DNA of 64,000 nucleotides. Origin: JAXGXT01 sp040772665. GTDB lineage: Bacteria > Bacillota > Clostridia > Lachnospirales > Anaerotignaceae. This document shows, piece after piece, positions 8,407-16,602 of the stretch. Made by a program: the position numbers and the translations under genes. Below the pieces are notes generated by a model that was not told the DNA's origin, did not search any database, and saw only the letters and a list, made by a program, of their open reading frames with translations. Position 1 is the first letter of the stretch; each line of letters begins with the position of its first letter. The stretch lies in NCBI GenBank assembly GCA_040772665.1, contig JAXGXT010000001.1:186001-250000 (forward strand), read 5' to 3'.

Positions 8407-8559
8407 ATGGCTAAAGACAGTCAAATCGATCCAAAGGAAGTTCGTAAGAAAAAATCCAAGGGCGGTCAAACCATGACAGAAAGCTCCAGCGACGGAGCAA
8501 GCAATAATGCTAAATATCAATCAGGAAACCGCCATAAACCCGGCAATGATAAAAATTAA
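8407..8559 (+). CDS. Small hydrophilic protein of unknown function (50 aa)
   Basis: The ATG at 8407-8409 follows a GAGGTG SD, and the frame encodes MAKDSQIDPKEVRKKKSKGG and then a Ser/Asn-rich stretch to a TAA at 8557-8559. It has the same length and the same MAK start as the divergent ORF at 8139-8291, and both are charged and probably disordered. No family recognised. Confidence 0.6.
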   Translation: MAKDSQIDPKEVRKKKSKGGQTMTESSSDGASNNAKYQSGNRHKPGNDKN

Positions 8560-8580
8560 CCTTTAATTGGAGGTAATCAC

Positions 8581-8721
8581 ATGGACACAAACAAGAAGCT
8601 GCCTGTCATAGACGGAGATTTGGAAATCCCAATATCAAAAGCATATCCTGTAATTGATACAGACCTTGCCAGGGATAATATTGAAAATAACACCCCTGCG
8701 GCAGAGTTGGAAGACCTTTAA
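8581..8721 (+). CDS. Small acidic protein of unknown function (46 aa)
   Basis: The ATG at 8581 is preceded by GGAGGTAATCAC, a full SD. The product begins MDTNKKLPVIDGDLEIPISK and repeats a PVID core (LPVIDGDL, YPVIDTDL). It follows the 50-residue ORF by 21 bp and is probably in the same transcript. The two PVID(G/T)DL copies suggest an internal repeat. Function unknown. Confidence 0.6.
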   Translation: MDTNKKLPVIDGDLEIPISKAYPVIDTDLARDNIENNTPAAELEDL

Positions 8722-8801
8722 AGCCTAATGTGTTACGCATAAATTATTTTAAAATAGGAATGCCTAAATAAACAGTATATTTTTTATCAGCTTTTCAAAA
8801 C

Positions 8802-8845
8802 AAAAACCGCAAACCCTATAAAATAAGGGTTTGCGGTCATTTTTT
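8802..8845. terminator. Bidirectional terminator after rplL
   Basis: A 12-bp perfect stem (ACCGCAAACCCT / AGGGTTTGCGGT) with a short loop is flanked by A- and T-rich runs on both sides. It can end rplJ-rplL transcription on the minus strand and the small-ORF transcript on the plus strand. Confidence 0.85.
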
Positions 8846-8848
8846 AAA

Positions 8849-9223
8849 TTATTTAAGGTTAACCTTAGCTCCAACTTCTTCAAGCTTAGCTTTGATTGCC
8901 TCAGCGTCTTCTTTAGAAGCCGCTTCTTTGATTACCTTAGGCGCGCCATCTACAGCTTCTTTAGCTTCTTTTAAGCCAAGACCTGTGATTTCTCTAACTA
9001 CCTTGATAACCTTGATTTTTTCTGCTCCAGCTTCTGCTAATTCAACGTCAAATTCTGTTTTTTCTTCTGCTGCTTCTGCTGCTCCGCCTGCTGCAACAAC
9101 TGCAACACCTGCTGCTGCTGAAACACCGAATTCTTCCTCTGCCGCTTTAACTAAATCGTTAAGCTCAATAACTGTAAGTTCTTTTACAGCTGCAATGATT
9201 TCTTCAATTGATAATTTTGCCAT
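8849..9223 (-). CDS. rplL: 50S ribosomal protein L7/L12
   Basis: L7/L12 forms the flexible stalk that recruits translation factors. The 124-residue product begins MAKLSIEEIIAAVKEL, has an Ala/Gly-rich hinge (residues 38-52) and the conserved C-terminal GLGLKEAKEAVDGAPKV factor-binding helix region. The SD GGAGGT precedes the ATG at 9221-9223. It follows rplJ. Unusually, rpoB does not follow it. Confidence 0.97.
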   Translation of the reverse strand: MAKLSIEEIIAAVKELTVIELNDLVKAAEEEFGVSAAAGVAVVAAGGAAEAAEEKTEFDVELAEAGAEKIKVIKVVREITGLGLKEAKEAVDGAPKVIKEAASKEDAEAIKAKLEEVGAKVNLK

Positions 9224-9295
9224 TATAAGCACCTCCGAATTATTCTCATGGATAATTTTTTAATTTAACTTGCAAGCATCATCTGAAATTTTAAA

Positions 9296-9790
9296 TTATT
9301 CAGCCGCTTGTTCTTTCTTTGCAATCTGGTCGATAACACGAGCAAATGAAGATAATGGGGATTTGAAGCTTCCAAGAAGTTTTGAAAGAAGAACTTCTTT
9401 TGAAGGAATTCCCGCAACAGCTTTCATGCCCTCTGCATCATAAACAACACCTTCAATAACGCCTGCTTTAAACTCAAGATTCTTAAGTTCTTTTGCAGAT
9501 GTATTTAAAATTCCAGCTGCTGTTGTTGCCTCGTCATAGCTAAAAGCAAAAGCACTTGGTCCTCCAAGGTGTGCTGAAAGACCTTCAAACTCAGTGTCCT
9601 TAACAGCCAATGTTACCATTGTGTTTTTGTATACCTTATAGTCAACTCCGGCTTCTCTTAACTTCTTTCTGAGTTTTGTGTCTTCGTCAACAGTTAAACC
9701 TCTTGCGTCAACAACAACCACAGATGCAGCCCTTGAAAGTCTCTCTTTAATTTCATTAACGATAACTTGCTTTTGTTCGATTTTTGCCAT
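9296..9790 (-). CDS. rplJ: 50S ribosomal protein L10
   Basis: L10 anchors the L7/L12 dimers to the ribosome and represses its own operon by binding the leader RNA. The 164-residue product begins MAKIEQKQVIVNEIKERL and contains VVVDARGLTV and YKVYKNTMV, all typical. The start at 9788-9790 has the SD AGGAGGT. An own promoter and L10 leader lie upstream. Confidence 0.96.
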   Translation of the reverse strand: MAKIEQKQVIVNEIKERLSRAASVVVVDARGLTVDEDTKLRKKLREAGVDYKVYKNTMVTLAVKDTEFEGLSAHLGGPSAFAFSYDEATTAAGILNTSAKELKNLEFKAGVIEGVVYDAEGMKAVAGIPSKEVLLSKLLGSFKSPLSSFARVIDQIAKKEQAAE

Positions 9791-9996
9791 CTTTACACCT
9801 CCTTGTTTTAACACCGTTTAATGTTCATTTGTTTTTAGTTTTATGTTTTTACTGTAAAAATCTAATACAGCTTTAAAAGTTTCTTTTAACAAAAAACCTT
9901 TATCATTATCTTAAAAACAATCTGCATATCAAACAGTTTTTTTGATACAGGAAAACAATTAATCACCCCTTGGGCAATTTATTGTCAAAAATATAA

Positions 9997-10114
9997 AAAC
10001 CTCTTCGCCTAAAGACAAAGAGGTTTAAGTTCACTTAAAGTAATCTTCTTCCTCGGCAGGCAAGCTACGCTTTTATGCAAAATGCACCTACTGTCTTCGG
10101 CAGTGTTTTCTAAC
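9997..10114 (-). promoter_or_regulatory. L10 leader (autoregulatory RNA of rplJ-rplL)
   Basis: On the minus strand the RNA contains CTGCCGAAGACAGTAGGTGC and CCTGCCGAGGAAG separated by a variable stem, the hallmark of the L10 leader family that binds L10(L12)4. It ends in a stable hairpin AACCTCTT / AAGAGGTT followed by TTTTTATA at 9997-10026, which can act as an attenuator. From this hairpin to rplJ there is about 200 nt of AT-rich sequence with no other feature that I can support. Confidence 0.88.
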
Positions 10115-10120
10115 TTTATG

Positions 10121-10149
10121 ATAGTAACATACATTAAAACATATGTCAA
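10121..10149 (-). promoter_or_regulatory. Promoter of the rplJ-rplL unit
   Basis: TTGACA (10144-10149 read on minus) and TACTAT (10121-10126) are 17 bp apart, a strong vegetative promoter. It starts transcription just before the L10 leader and so makes rplJL separately controllable from rplK-rplA. Confidence 0.85.
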
Positions 10150-10181
10150 CCATGTTTTAGGCAAATCACTGCGAAAAAGAA

Positions 10182-10877
10182 TTACTCAGTAATTTTGGCT
10201 GTGTTAAGTTTAATGCCGGGGCCCATTGTTGTTGCAATAACAACACTTTTAAGATACTGACCCTTTGCAGCCTGAGGTTTTGCTTTTATAACTGCACTCA
10301 TAAGAGTCTGGAAGTTTTCGTTTAATTTTTCTGAACCAAAAGATACCTTGCCTATTGGAACATGAATGATATTTGTTTTGTCAAGACGATATTCAATCTT
10401 ACCTGCTTTAATGTCGTTAACAGCTTTTGTAACTTCCATAGTTACAGTGCCTGCCTTAGGGTTAGGCATTAATCCTTTAGGACCAAGCACACGTCCAAGA
10501 CGTCCAACAACACCCATCATGTCAGGGGTTGCAACAACAACATCAAAACCAAACCAGTTATCATTTTGAATTTTTGGAATCAAATCCTCTGCTCCAACAA
10601 AATCTGCGCCTGCCGCCAAAGCCTCTTCAGCCTTGTCACCTTTCGCAAAAACCAAAACACGAACTGTTTTACCTGTGCCGTGCGGAAGAACAACAGCACC
10701 ACGAACCTGCTGATCAGCATGTCTGCTGTCAACACCCAAACGAATATGTGCCTCTACGGTTTCATCAAACTTAGCAACCGCTGTTTTCTGAACTAAATCA
10801 ATGGCTGCATCTGTATCATATAATGACGTAGAGTCTACAAGCTTAACTTTTTCTAAATATTTCTTTCCTCTTTTCAC
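10182..10877 (-). CDS. rplA: 50S ribosomal protein L1
   Basis: L1 binds 23S rRNA at the mobile stalk beside the E site. The start is a GTG at 10875-10877 (then KRGKKYLEKVKLVD), seven bases after GGAGGT; an upstream in-frame ATG has no SD. The product has 231 residues with the family motif GRLGRVLGPKGLMPNPKAGT. It follows rplK by 76 bp. Confidence 0.96.
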   Translation of the reverse strand: MKRGKKYLEKVKLVDSTSLYDTDAAIDLVQKTAVAKFDETVEAHIRLGVDSRHADQQVRGAVVLPHGTGKTVRVLVFAKGDKAEEALAAGADFVGAEDLIPKIQNDNWFGFDVVVATPDMMGVVGRLGRVLGPKGLMPNPKAGTVTMEVTKAVNDIKAGKIEYRLDKTNIIHVPIGKVSFGSEKLNENFQTLMSAVIKAKPQAAKGQYLKSVVIATTMGPGIKLNTAKITE

Positions 10878-10953
10878 TTTCGTGACCTCCTTATGTGGTA
10901 ATATCGGGAGAATTGTCCCTCCCACCTATAGCCGAATTTAAAAATACTCGGCT

Positions 10954-11379
10954 TTATCCTTCAACAACAATGCCCATGCTTCTTGCAGTTCCGCAAACCA
11001 TGCTGTAAGCAGATTCAACAGTTGCCGCATTAAGGTCAGGCATTTTAAGCTCAGCAATTTTCATTGCCTCCTCTTTGGAGATTGTAGCCACTTTGGTTTT
11101 GTTTGGAACGCCTGAACCGCTTTCGATTTTGCAAGCTTTCTTTAATAAAACCGCAGCCGGAGGAGTCTTTGTAACAAATGTGTAGCTTCTGTCTGCATAA
11201 ACAGTGATAACTACAGGTATAACAAGACCTGCCTGCTGTGCTGTTTTTTCGTTGAATTCTTTACAAAAACCCATAATGTTCAAACCGTGCTGACCAAGGG
11301 CAGGGCCAACAGGTGGTGCTGGTGTTGCTTTACCAGCGTTAATTTGTAATTTAATATATCCGGTTACTTTCTTTGCCAT
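10954..11379 (-). CDS. rplK: 50S ribosomal protein L11
   Basis: L11 forms the GTPase-associated centre with 23S rRNA and is needed for the stringent response. The 141-residue product begins MAKKVTGYIKLQINAGKATP and has PPVGPALGQHGLNIMGFCK. An SD (AGGAGGT) precedes it. Normal position between nusG and rplA. Confidence 0.97.
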   Translation of the reverse strand: MAKKVTGYIKLQINAGKATPAPPVGPALGQHGLNIMGFCKEFNEKTAQQAGLVIPVVITVYADRSYTFVTKTPPAAVLLKKACKIESGSGVPNKTKVATISKEEAMKIAELKMPDLNAATVESAYSMVCGTARSMGIVVEG

Positions 11380-11462
11380 TTCGGCACCTCCTAAAATATG
11401 TGGTAATTAACGGGGATTTCCCTCCCACGCACGAAACATTCTTTTCGTGCATACAACAATGG

Positions 11463-12026
11463 TTACAGTTTCTCAAGCTGAGTGTAGTCAAGCTCAACAG
11501 GTGTTTCTCTTCCAAAGATAGAAAGCATAACAACAACGCTTTTCTTTGCAACATTAATTTCTTTGATAACTCCTGTGGAGTCGGCAAAAGGACCTTTTGA
11601 AACCCTTATTCCGTCGCCTATTTCAAAATCAAAGGTTTGAATGTGTTGCTCAATACCCATGGATTTTGCCTCCGCTTCAGAAAGGGGCACGGGCTTACTT
11701 CCTGGTCCGACAAAACTTGTTACGCCTCTTGTGTTTCTTACAACATACCATGTTTCATCATTCATAACCATCTTAAGAAGAACATATCCCGGAAATACTT
11801 TTCTCTGAACTGTCTTTTTCTGCCCGTTTTTAATTTCTACAACATCTTGAACAGGAACACTGACTTCAAGAATCTGTTCCTGCATTCCTCTGTTTTCGAT
11901 AATTTTTTCGATATTCGCCTTAACCTTGTTTTCATATCCTGAATAGGTATGAACAACATACCATTTAGCGTCGGCGGAAACATTGGACATTTCAGTTTTT
12001 TCAGTATTTATAATTTCTTCAGACAT
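11463..12026 (-). CDS. nusG: Transcription elongation/antitermination factor NusG
   Basis: NusG binds RNA polymerase and couples it to ribosomes or Rho. The 187-residue product has the NGN domain (WYVVHTYSGYENKVKANI, FPGYVLLKM) and a C-terminal KOW domain (GDGIRVSKGPFADSTGVIKEI). I place the start at the ATG at 12024-12026 because AAAGGATG lies seven bases upstream; a TTG nine codons earlier, one base after the secE stop, is possible. It belongs to the rpmG-secE-nusG-rplKA operon. Confidence 0.96.
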   Translation of the reverse strand: MSEEIINTEKTEMSNVSADAKWYVVHTYSGYENKVKANIEKIIENRGMQEQILEVSVPVQDVVEIKNGQKKTVQRKVFPGYVLLKMVMNDETWYVVRNTRGVTSFVGPGSKPVPLSEAEAKSMGIEQHIQTFDFEIGDGIRVSKGPFADSTGVIKEINVAKKSVVVMLSIFGRETPVELDYTQLEKL

Positions 12027-12054
12027 ACTATCATCCTTTTTTTGTCTACTCAAC

Positions 12055-12294
12055 TTAAATTAATCCAAAAAGACTCATAGCTGCGTTAACCGCTCCTGTA
12101 AACACAGTATCATAGCAGAAAACAATGGCTCCCACAATTAATGATACAACAATAACAGTGCCTACCTTTTTAACCATTTCATCCTTTTGAGGCCAAACTA
12201 TTTTTCTAAATTCAGCCTTATGATCGGCAACAACTGCGCCGAAACTTGGTTTCTTCACTTTTTCGTTTGGGTTGTTTGTAGCTTTTCCTTCCAT
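12055..12294 (-). CDS. secE: Preprotein translocase subunit SecE
   Basis: SecE is the single-span clamp of the SecYEG channel. The 79-residue product has the conserved amphipathic FRKIVWPQKDEMVKK followed by one membrane segment (VGTVIVVSLIVGAIVFCY), the usual Gram-positive short form. It lies between rpmG and nusG as expected. Confidence 0.95.
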   Translation of the reverse strand: MEGKATNNPNEKVKKPSFGAVVADHKAEFRKIVWPQKDEMVKKVGTVIVVSLIVGAIVFCYDTVFTGAVNAAMSLFGLI

Positions 12295-12334
12295 TTTTCC
12301 ACTTCCCTTTCAGGTTTATAACCAACAGAGGAAA

Positions 12335-12484
12335 TTACTTTGTTTCTTTGTGAACAGTGTGTGTTTTACAGAATCTGCAGTATTTTTTAAACTCCATTCT
12401 GTCCGGGTGATTCTTTTTTTCCTTTGTTGTGTCGTAGTTTCTTTGCTTGCACTCTGTGCATGCCAAAGTAATTTTGGTTCTCAT
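12335..12484 (-). CDS. rpmG: 50S ribosomal protein L33, zinc-binding form
   Basis: The 49-residue product begins MRTKITLACTECKQRNYDTT and ends near CRFCKTHTVHKET. Two CxxC pairs make this the zinc-binding (C+) L33 type. The ATG at 12482-12484 follows SD GGAGGTGG; longer in-frame starts lack an SD. It opens the secE-nusG operon behind a strong promoter. Confidence 0.95.
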   Translation of the reverse strand: MRTKITLACTECKQRNYDTTKEKKNHPDRMEFKKYCRFCKTHTVHKETK

Positions 12485-12556
12485 TACTTCCACCTCCAAG
12501 TAGAACTCTTGCATAAAAATTTTGCATAAAAAAAAGACTTTCGTCATTCAAACACA

Positions 12557-12586
12557 AGTATAACACAATTATTTTTTATGTGTCAA
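12557..12586 (-). promoter_or_regulatory. Promoter of the rpmG-secE-nusG-rplK-rplA operon
   Basis: On the minus strand TTGACA (12581-12586) is followed after 18 bp by TATACT (12557-12562), close to the vegetative consensus. It would give a leader of roughly 65 nt before rpmG. Confidence 0.75.
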
Positions 12587-12593
12587 TGTTTTT

Positions 12594-12848
12594 TTACATA
12601 GTTGCATTTTTATATTCTTCCAAGGCACAAGCAAGCTGGTCGGGACATGATGTGCTTCTTGACTGGCAAGTTACACCTTTAAGCTTTTCAATAACATCTT
12701 CAACTTCCATGCCCTTTACAAGGTTTTCGATTCCCAAGTGACTTCCATCGCATCCGCCGTGAAAAATAACATCTTTAACCTTTGTTCCTTCAATGGCAAA
12801 ACTTATGCTTTTGGCACAAACTCCCTTTGTTTTATATGTGTTTGACAT
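12594..12848 (-). CDS. TSCPD-domain protein (TIGR03905 type)
   Basis: This is an 84-residue protein with four cysteines in the pattern GVCAKSISF, GGCDGSHLG, VTCQSRSTSCPDQLA. The ending matches the TSCPD family, small proteins of anaerobes related to a C-terminal domain of some ribonucleotide reductases. The cysteines may bind metal. The SD GGGAGGTGAGG precedes the ATG. Function is unknown. It stands alone between the nusG operon promoter and cotH. Confidence 0.85.
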   Translation of the reverse strand: MSNTYKTKGVCAKSISFAIEGTKVKDVIFHGGCDGSHLGIENLVKGMEVEDVIEKLKGVTCQSRSTSCPDQLACALEEYKNATM

Positions 12849-12938
12849 TTCCTCACCTCCCTATTTTTTTCTGAAATTTTATTTAAAAATTATAACACAG
12901 TAAATTATAGCCTTCAACATTTTTTTAAAAGAAACAAC

Positions 12939-12967
12939 TGCCCCGACTTTTTGAAAAAGTCAAGGCA
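12939..12967 (-). terminator. Hairpin after the cotH gene
   Basis: TTGCCTTGACTTTTT pairs with AAAAAGTCGGGGCA on the minus strand, about 45 bp past the cotH stop. The stem is long but the downstream U-tract is poor, so it is only a probable terminator. Confidence 0.5.
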
Positions 12968-13010
12968 ATAATTAAAAATTACATAAACCGCTGTAAGCTT
13001 TACTTTTGCA

Positions 13011-15065
13011 CTACACAGGTTTTCTTCTTTTGTAGAAAACCACAAATAATATACCGCCTGACAATAATACTGCCGAAATCACTAAAACAACACAAGACCA
13101 CATGTCAAACCCTAAGGCAGAAGAAGGTTGTGAAACCTCTCCATTTTGCTTTTTCCCCTGAGAGCTATTGTTCATGCCTTTTCCCATGTTTACTGGAAAA
13201 GATTCCGCCGCTCTGTCTTTAAACATGGCAATCTGCTCCTCTGTAAAGCCTAATTCCAGAAGTTCTTCAGACTGCTCAGCTGTCAGTTCACCGTCTTGTG
13301 CAGCGGCAAAAATCTCTGCCATCTTCTGCATATTCTCAGGCTCAAATCCGCCGCCCATACCATTGGTGCTTCTGTTACCTCCGTCTTTTCCCTGTCCTCC
13401 GCCAAAACCGCCGCCCATGCTTCCAAGTGCTGATAAATCAATGCTTGATGCATCAATAAGTGCCTCGGAATTAAGGCTTTGCCCCTCAGTTGTTGAAGGA
13501 ATCGTTCCGTCTAACTGCCCTTCAATGCTTTTTGCACGAAGTGTTCCCAGCTTTTCAAGTTCAACAACACCTTTTTCATAAGATGCAAAATCATAAAATG
13601 CCGTCGGGTCAGCCTCTATATAGGAAGAGATTAAATCATCCAAAGAATTAATAGTTTGAGTAAAAACACCGCTGTTAAAATAACCCTCAATAATCTGCCT
13701 TAAATAACTATGATAAAGCTCCATATATTGAGGCACTTCAAGCAGCTTTCCAAGCATTGGTCTGTCTTCAAGGCTGACACCGGAAACAGGTGTATCAATA
13801 GGGAAGTTTACAACAGAAGAAGCAGAGCCTGATTGAAAACCGCCAAATGCCAAGTTAAAATCCCAGGGAAGCATAGTCAACTGCCCGTTTTTTTCATATA
13901 AATAGTAGTTATGGCTCATGTTTGATACATAGCTGTCCAAATTTACAATCACTGTATGAGCCGCAAAATATTTTAATGTTGCCTCAACATCAACAACACT
14001 TTCTAAATCTTCACCTTCATTTAGCTTTTTCAGCGCATTTATAACACGTGCATAGTCCTTGTCTGTGGTTTTAAACACGTCATTTTCAAATATGTCGGAA
14101 TAGCTTGAAATCTCATCATCTGTATATTTCAAAGTTGAACCTCCCGAGCCTCCCCTTAGTCCGCCGCCAAAACCAGGGCTAAAATCACCTCCCGCAAAGA
14201 ATTGGTCTTGATTCTCATTGTGACTCTTTTGTTCTTCCGAGTTTTCCTGACGTGAAAAGCCTTTGTCGTTACCTCTGTCTAAATCCCCATTGGGAGCCGC
14301 CCCCTCATTAGGCAAATTCCCTTGGGCAAATTCTGACTGGCCTGCTCTTCCCCTGCCCTCTTGCTGTGGAAAGCCTTCCTCTTGGCCATTATCCCTCCTT
14401 TCTGTCGGAAAATTGTTTGCACGTCCCCCTCCGCCAATGTTCATGCTTTCAGGCTTATAAAGTTTTCCATAGTCGTTGCCGTAAACACGAACGGTATAAC
14501 TGTCCTCAAGAGTCTCAATTGCAAGATAAAGACCCCAGGTTTCACCATTGACACTGATATTAGAAAATGAATAAAGCGGAGTTTCCACACCAGCGTAAGC
14601 CATAAGGTCATAAGAAAGATATTCTTTCATGTATGTAGAATCACCTTGCATGTTGTTAACAACAATTTTATCAAGTCCCAGCCAAGTCTGCCCCGAAACA
14701 TAATGGTCAAACTCAATCTTAAAACTATATCTGTCTGTTGTATCGTCTTGCGCCACCATGCTAAGGCTTGAATTGCCTTTTGGCCGAACCCCCACATTGC
14801 TTATTTTCACACCGTCAATAATAACAGTGGCCGAAATGTATTCTTCAGCCATGGCATTTTCAAGCATGCCTTCCCAGTCTTTTTCATCTGCGATAATTTC
14901 AATGTCAAGCACTTTGTTTTTGTCCATGGCTGCTGCATAGGGAAGCTGAGCCGCCCCGGTGATTGATTCAAAAACCCATGGCGCAAAATATCCAATGCCT
15001 ATAAACACCACCGAGGCCGCCATGAGTAATGCCGATAAAAATCCTATCCACTTGTGCTTAATCAT
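13011..15065 (-). CDS. CotH-family protein kinase-like surface protein
   Basis: This 684-residue protein has an N-terminal membrane segment (about 8-32), a CotH domain (about 50-200 and 340-500), a Gly/Gln/Asn-rich low-complexity insert (about 205-320), a second Gly-rich stretch near 560 and a C-terminal membrane helix before a KRRKP tail. Seen motifs include GVRPKGNSS, VVNNMQGDSTYMKEYLS, WGLYLAIE and MLPWDFNLAFG; the last contains the Asp expected for metal-ATP binding in CotH kinases. CotH proteins phosphorylate spore-coat proteins in Bacillus; here the anchors suggest an envelope location. It is the last gene of an operon with DUF4956 and a polyphosphate-polymerase-like protein. Substrate unknown. 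Confidence 0.85.
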   Translation of the reverse strand: MIKHKWIGFLSALLMAASVVFIGIGYFAPWVFESITGAAQLPYAAAMDKNKVLDIEIIADEKDWEGMLENAMAEEYISATVIIDGVKISNVGVRPKGNSSLSMVAQDDTTDRYSFKIEFDHYVSGQTWLGLDKIVVNNMQGDSTYMKEYLSYDLMAYAGVETPLYSFSNISVNGETWGLYLAIETLEDSYTVRVYGNDYGKLYKPESMNIGGGGRANNFPTERRDNGQEEGFPQQEGRGRAGQSEFAQGNLPNEGAAPNGDLDRGNDKGFSRQENSEEQKSHNENQDQFFAGGDFSPGFGGGLRGGSGGSTLKYTDDEISSYSDIFENDVFKTTDKDYARVINALKKLNEGEDLESVVDVEATLKYFAAHTVIVNLDSYVSNMSHNYYLYEKNGQLTMLPWDFNLAFGGFQSGSASSVVNFPIDTPVSGVSLEDRPMLGKLLEVPQYMELYHSYLRQIIEGYFNSGVFTQTINSLDDLISSYIEADPTAFYDFASYEKGVVELEKLGTLRAKSIEGQLDGTIPSTTEGQSLNSEALIDASSIDLSALGSMGGGFGGGQGKDGGNRSTNGMGGGFEPENMQKMAEIFAAAQDGELTAEQSEELLELGFTEEQIAMFKDRAAESFPVNMGKGMNNSSQGKKQNGEVSQPSSALGFDMWSCVVLVISAVLLSGGILFVVFYKRRKPV

Positions 15066-15080
15066 GACGATTCCCCCCCC

Positions 15081-15752
15081 TTATGACATATAGTCGCCGT
15101 TATAGCTGACAAGCGCCACATTTTTAATTCCTGAAATTTCTTTGATACCGTTTATAAATTTAGTTGAATTATCTTTTAAACGAATTTCATAGGTAGTTTC
15201 CATGCCTAAAACAGACACCGTTTTTGATTTAATGCTGTACCTTTTCACGCTTTCTTGAATATACTTTAAAACATCATCTTCCCGTTCCTCTTCTTCACTG
15301 CTGATAATTAAAATATAAGGCGAATCTACACTTTTTCTATTAACAAACACAACAAGAATAATCCCAATAAAAAGAGAGCCGAAAATTGCCAAAGGCAAAA
15401 GCCCTGCCCCTAATACAATACCTGCAACGATTGACCAAAACAAAAACACAATATCAAGAGGCTCTTTTATTGCCGTTCTAAATCTCACAATGGATAATGC
15501 CCCAACCATACCAAGAGATAAAATAATGTTAGATGTAACCGCCAAAATAACCAGCGTTGTCACTAAAGTAAGCCCAAGGAGCGCCACTCCAAAACCTGCC
15601 GAATACATTACACCGCTGTATGTTTTTTTATAAACATAAAATATAAATATTCCTAACACAAAAGCAAGCCCCATGGCAATCACCATATCAAGGGGTGAAA
15701 AACTTGTTATGTTTTCCAGAAAACTTGATTTAAACAGATCATTAAAAGTCAT
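15081..15752 (-). CDS. DUF4956 membrane protein
   Basis: This 223-residue protein has about four membrane segments in its first 130 residues (MVIAMGLAFVLGIFIFYVYK, GVALLGLTLVTTLVILAV and others) and a soluble C-terminal half. The loop MVGALSIVRFRTAIKEPLD is the conserved DUF4956 signature. The family repeatedly occurs beside VTC-type polyphosphate polymerases and CotH, as here (15 bp before cotH, 12 bp after the VTC gene). Biochemical role unknown. Confidence 0.87.
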   Translation of the reverse strand: MTFNDLFKSSFLENITSFSPLDMVIAMGLAFVLGIFIFYVYKKTYSGVMYSAGFGVALLGLTLVTTLVILAVTSNIILSLGMVGALSIVRFRTAIKEPLDIVFLFWSIVAGIVLGAGLLPLAIFGSLFIGIILVVFVNRKSVDSPYILIISSEEEEREDDVLKYIQESVKRYSIKSKTVSVLGMETTYEIRLKDNSTKFINGIKEISGIKNVALVSYNGDYMS

Positions 15753-15764
15753 TATTATCTCTCC

Positions 15765-16451
15765 TTATCCATAAATACGGCAGGCCGCATATTTTGAAAA
15801 TGCCGCTGTGCGGCGTGTGTTTGTTTGAATAACATCCCTAATAATATCAGGCAAAAAATCATCATACTTTACCTCAAGCAAAAGCACCCCTGGTTCGCCT
15901 GTGTCAAGTGTGGGAACATCTTTGTCAAAAAGCCCTGTTGAGTAAAGCCCTGTTCTTACATTCGAATCAAATGTAATACGTACATTTCCATAAGGAAAAA
16001 TGTATGCCTCACGGAAATAATCCACCAAGGTTTTAGGCCTAAGCCGCTGATAGCGAATTTTTGCATAAAACTCCGTAATCAATGCATCATTGCTTTTTAG
16101 CATCCATGAAATATCTCCTTCAAGAATTTTTTCAGTCTGTTCCCTTGTAAGCTTTACAGATTGCTTGTTGCAAAGACCGTTGATTTTGCTTTTCTTTTCA
16201 AGCCGTATAAAATCTCCGCTTTCGTTATAAAGACGTATTCTGAATTTCTCACGGCTTGGAAGTCCGTATAGCTTTTCCCGAAGCGCTTTGTCATCATCAT
16301 TGTCAAAATACAAACTGCGGATATGATACAGCCCGTTTTCATCGGCGTTTGGGTCAAGCTTTGCAACAAGCCTAAGCCTTTGCCTTAATGTGTGATAGTC
16401 TAACAGGTTAATTGCATGTTTGTATTCATGCCTATACTTTAGTTGGTTCAT
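15765..16451 (-). CDS. Polyphosphate polymerase (VTC) domain protein
   Basis: This 228-residue protein folds, by motif, like the triphosphate-tunnel/VTC4 catalytic domain: YRHEYKHAI at the N-terminus, then FRIRLYN, IRLEKKSKING, VRITFDSNVRTG and LLLEVKYDDFLP, supplying the basic and acidic tunnel residues. VTC4 in yeast makes polyphosphate from ATP; bacterial versions are mostly untested. It is the first gene of the operon and reads away from the response regulator gene. Confidence 0.87.
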   Translation of the reverse strand: MNQLKYRHEYKHAINLLDYHTLRQRLRLVAKLDPNADENGLYHIRSLYFDNDDDKALREKLYGLPSREKFRIRLYNESGDFIRLEKKSKINGLCNKQSVKLTREQTEKILEGDISWMLKSNDALITEFYAKIRYQRLRPKTLVDYFREAYIFPYGNVRITFDSNVRTGLYSTGLFDKDVPTLDTGEPGVLLLEVKYDDFLPDIIRDVIQTNTRRTAAFSKYAACRIYG

Positions 16452-16488
16452 GTTTTCACCTCCATCGTTTTTACATTCTAAAACGTCA

Positions 16489-16550
16489 AGCTTAATTAAA
16501 GCTTAATAAAAAAAATTTATAACTTTTTTTAAGCTTACATTAAACTTGCC
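16489..16550. promoter_or_regulatory. Two pairs of 11-bp-spaced direct repeats in the divergent promoter region
   Basis: AGCTTAAT occurs at 16489-16496 and 16500-16507, one helical turn apart. A second pair, AGCTTACA at 16532 and AACTTGCC at 16543, has the same 11-bp spacing. OmpR/PhoB-type regulators bind tandem half-sites of this spacing. The repeats lie between the VTC operon and the regulator gene, so autoregulation and control of the operon are inferred. A TATAAT at 16575-16580 fits as the -10 for the regulator gene. Confidence 0.6.
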
Positions 16551-16602
16551 ATAGTAAAATTATTGTACAAAGTGATATAATTGATTAAAAGGAGGAAACG
16601 CT

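Noticed and set aside
8892..9263. Plus-strand ORF of 123 codons opposite rplL
   Set aside because: It is the antisense of the Ala-rich rplL gene, a usual shadow frame without its own SD.
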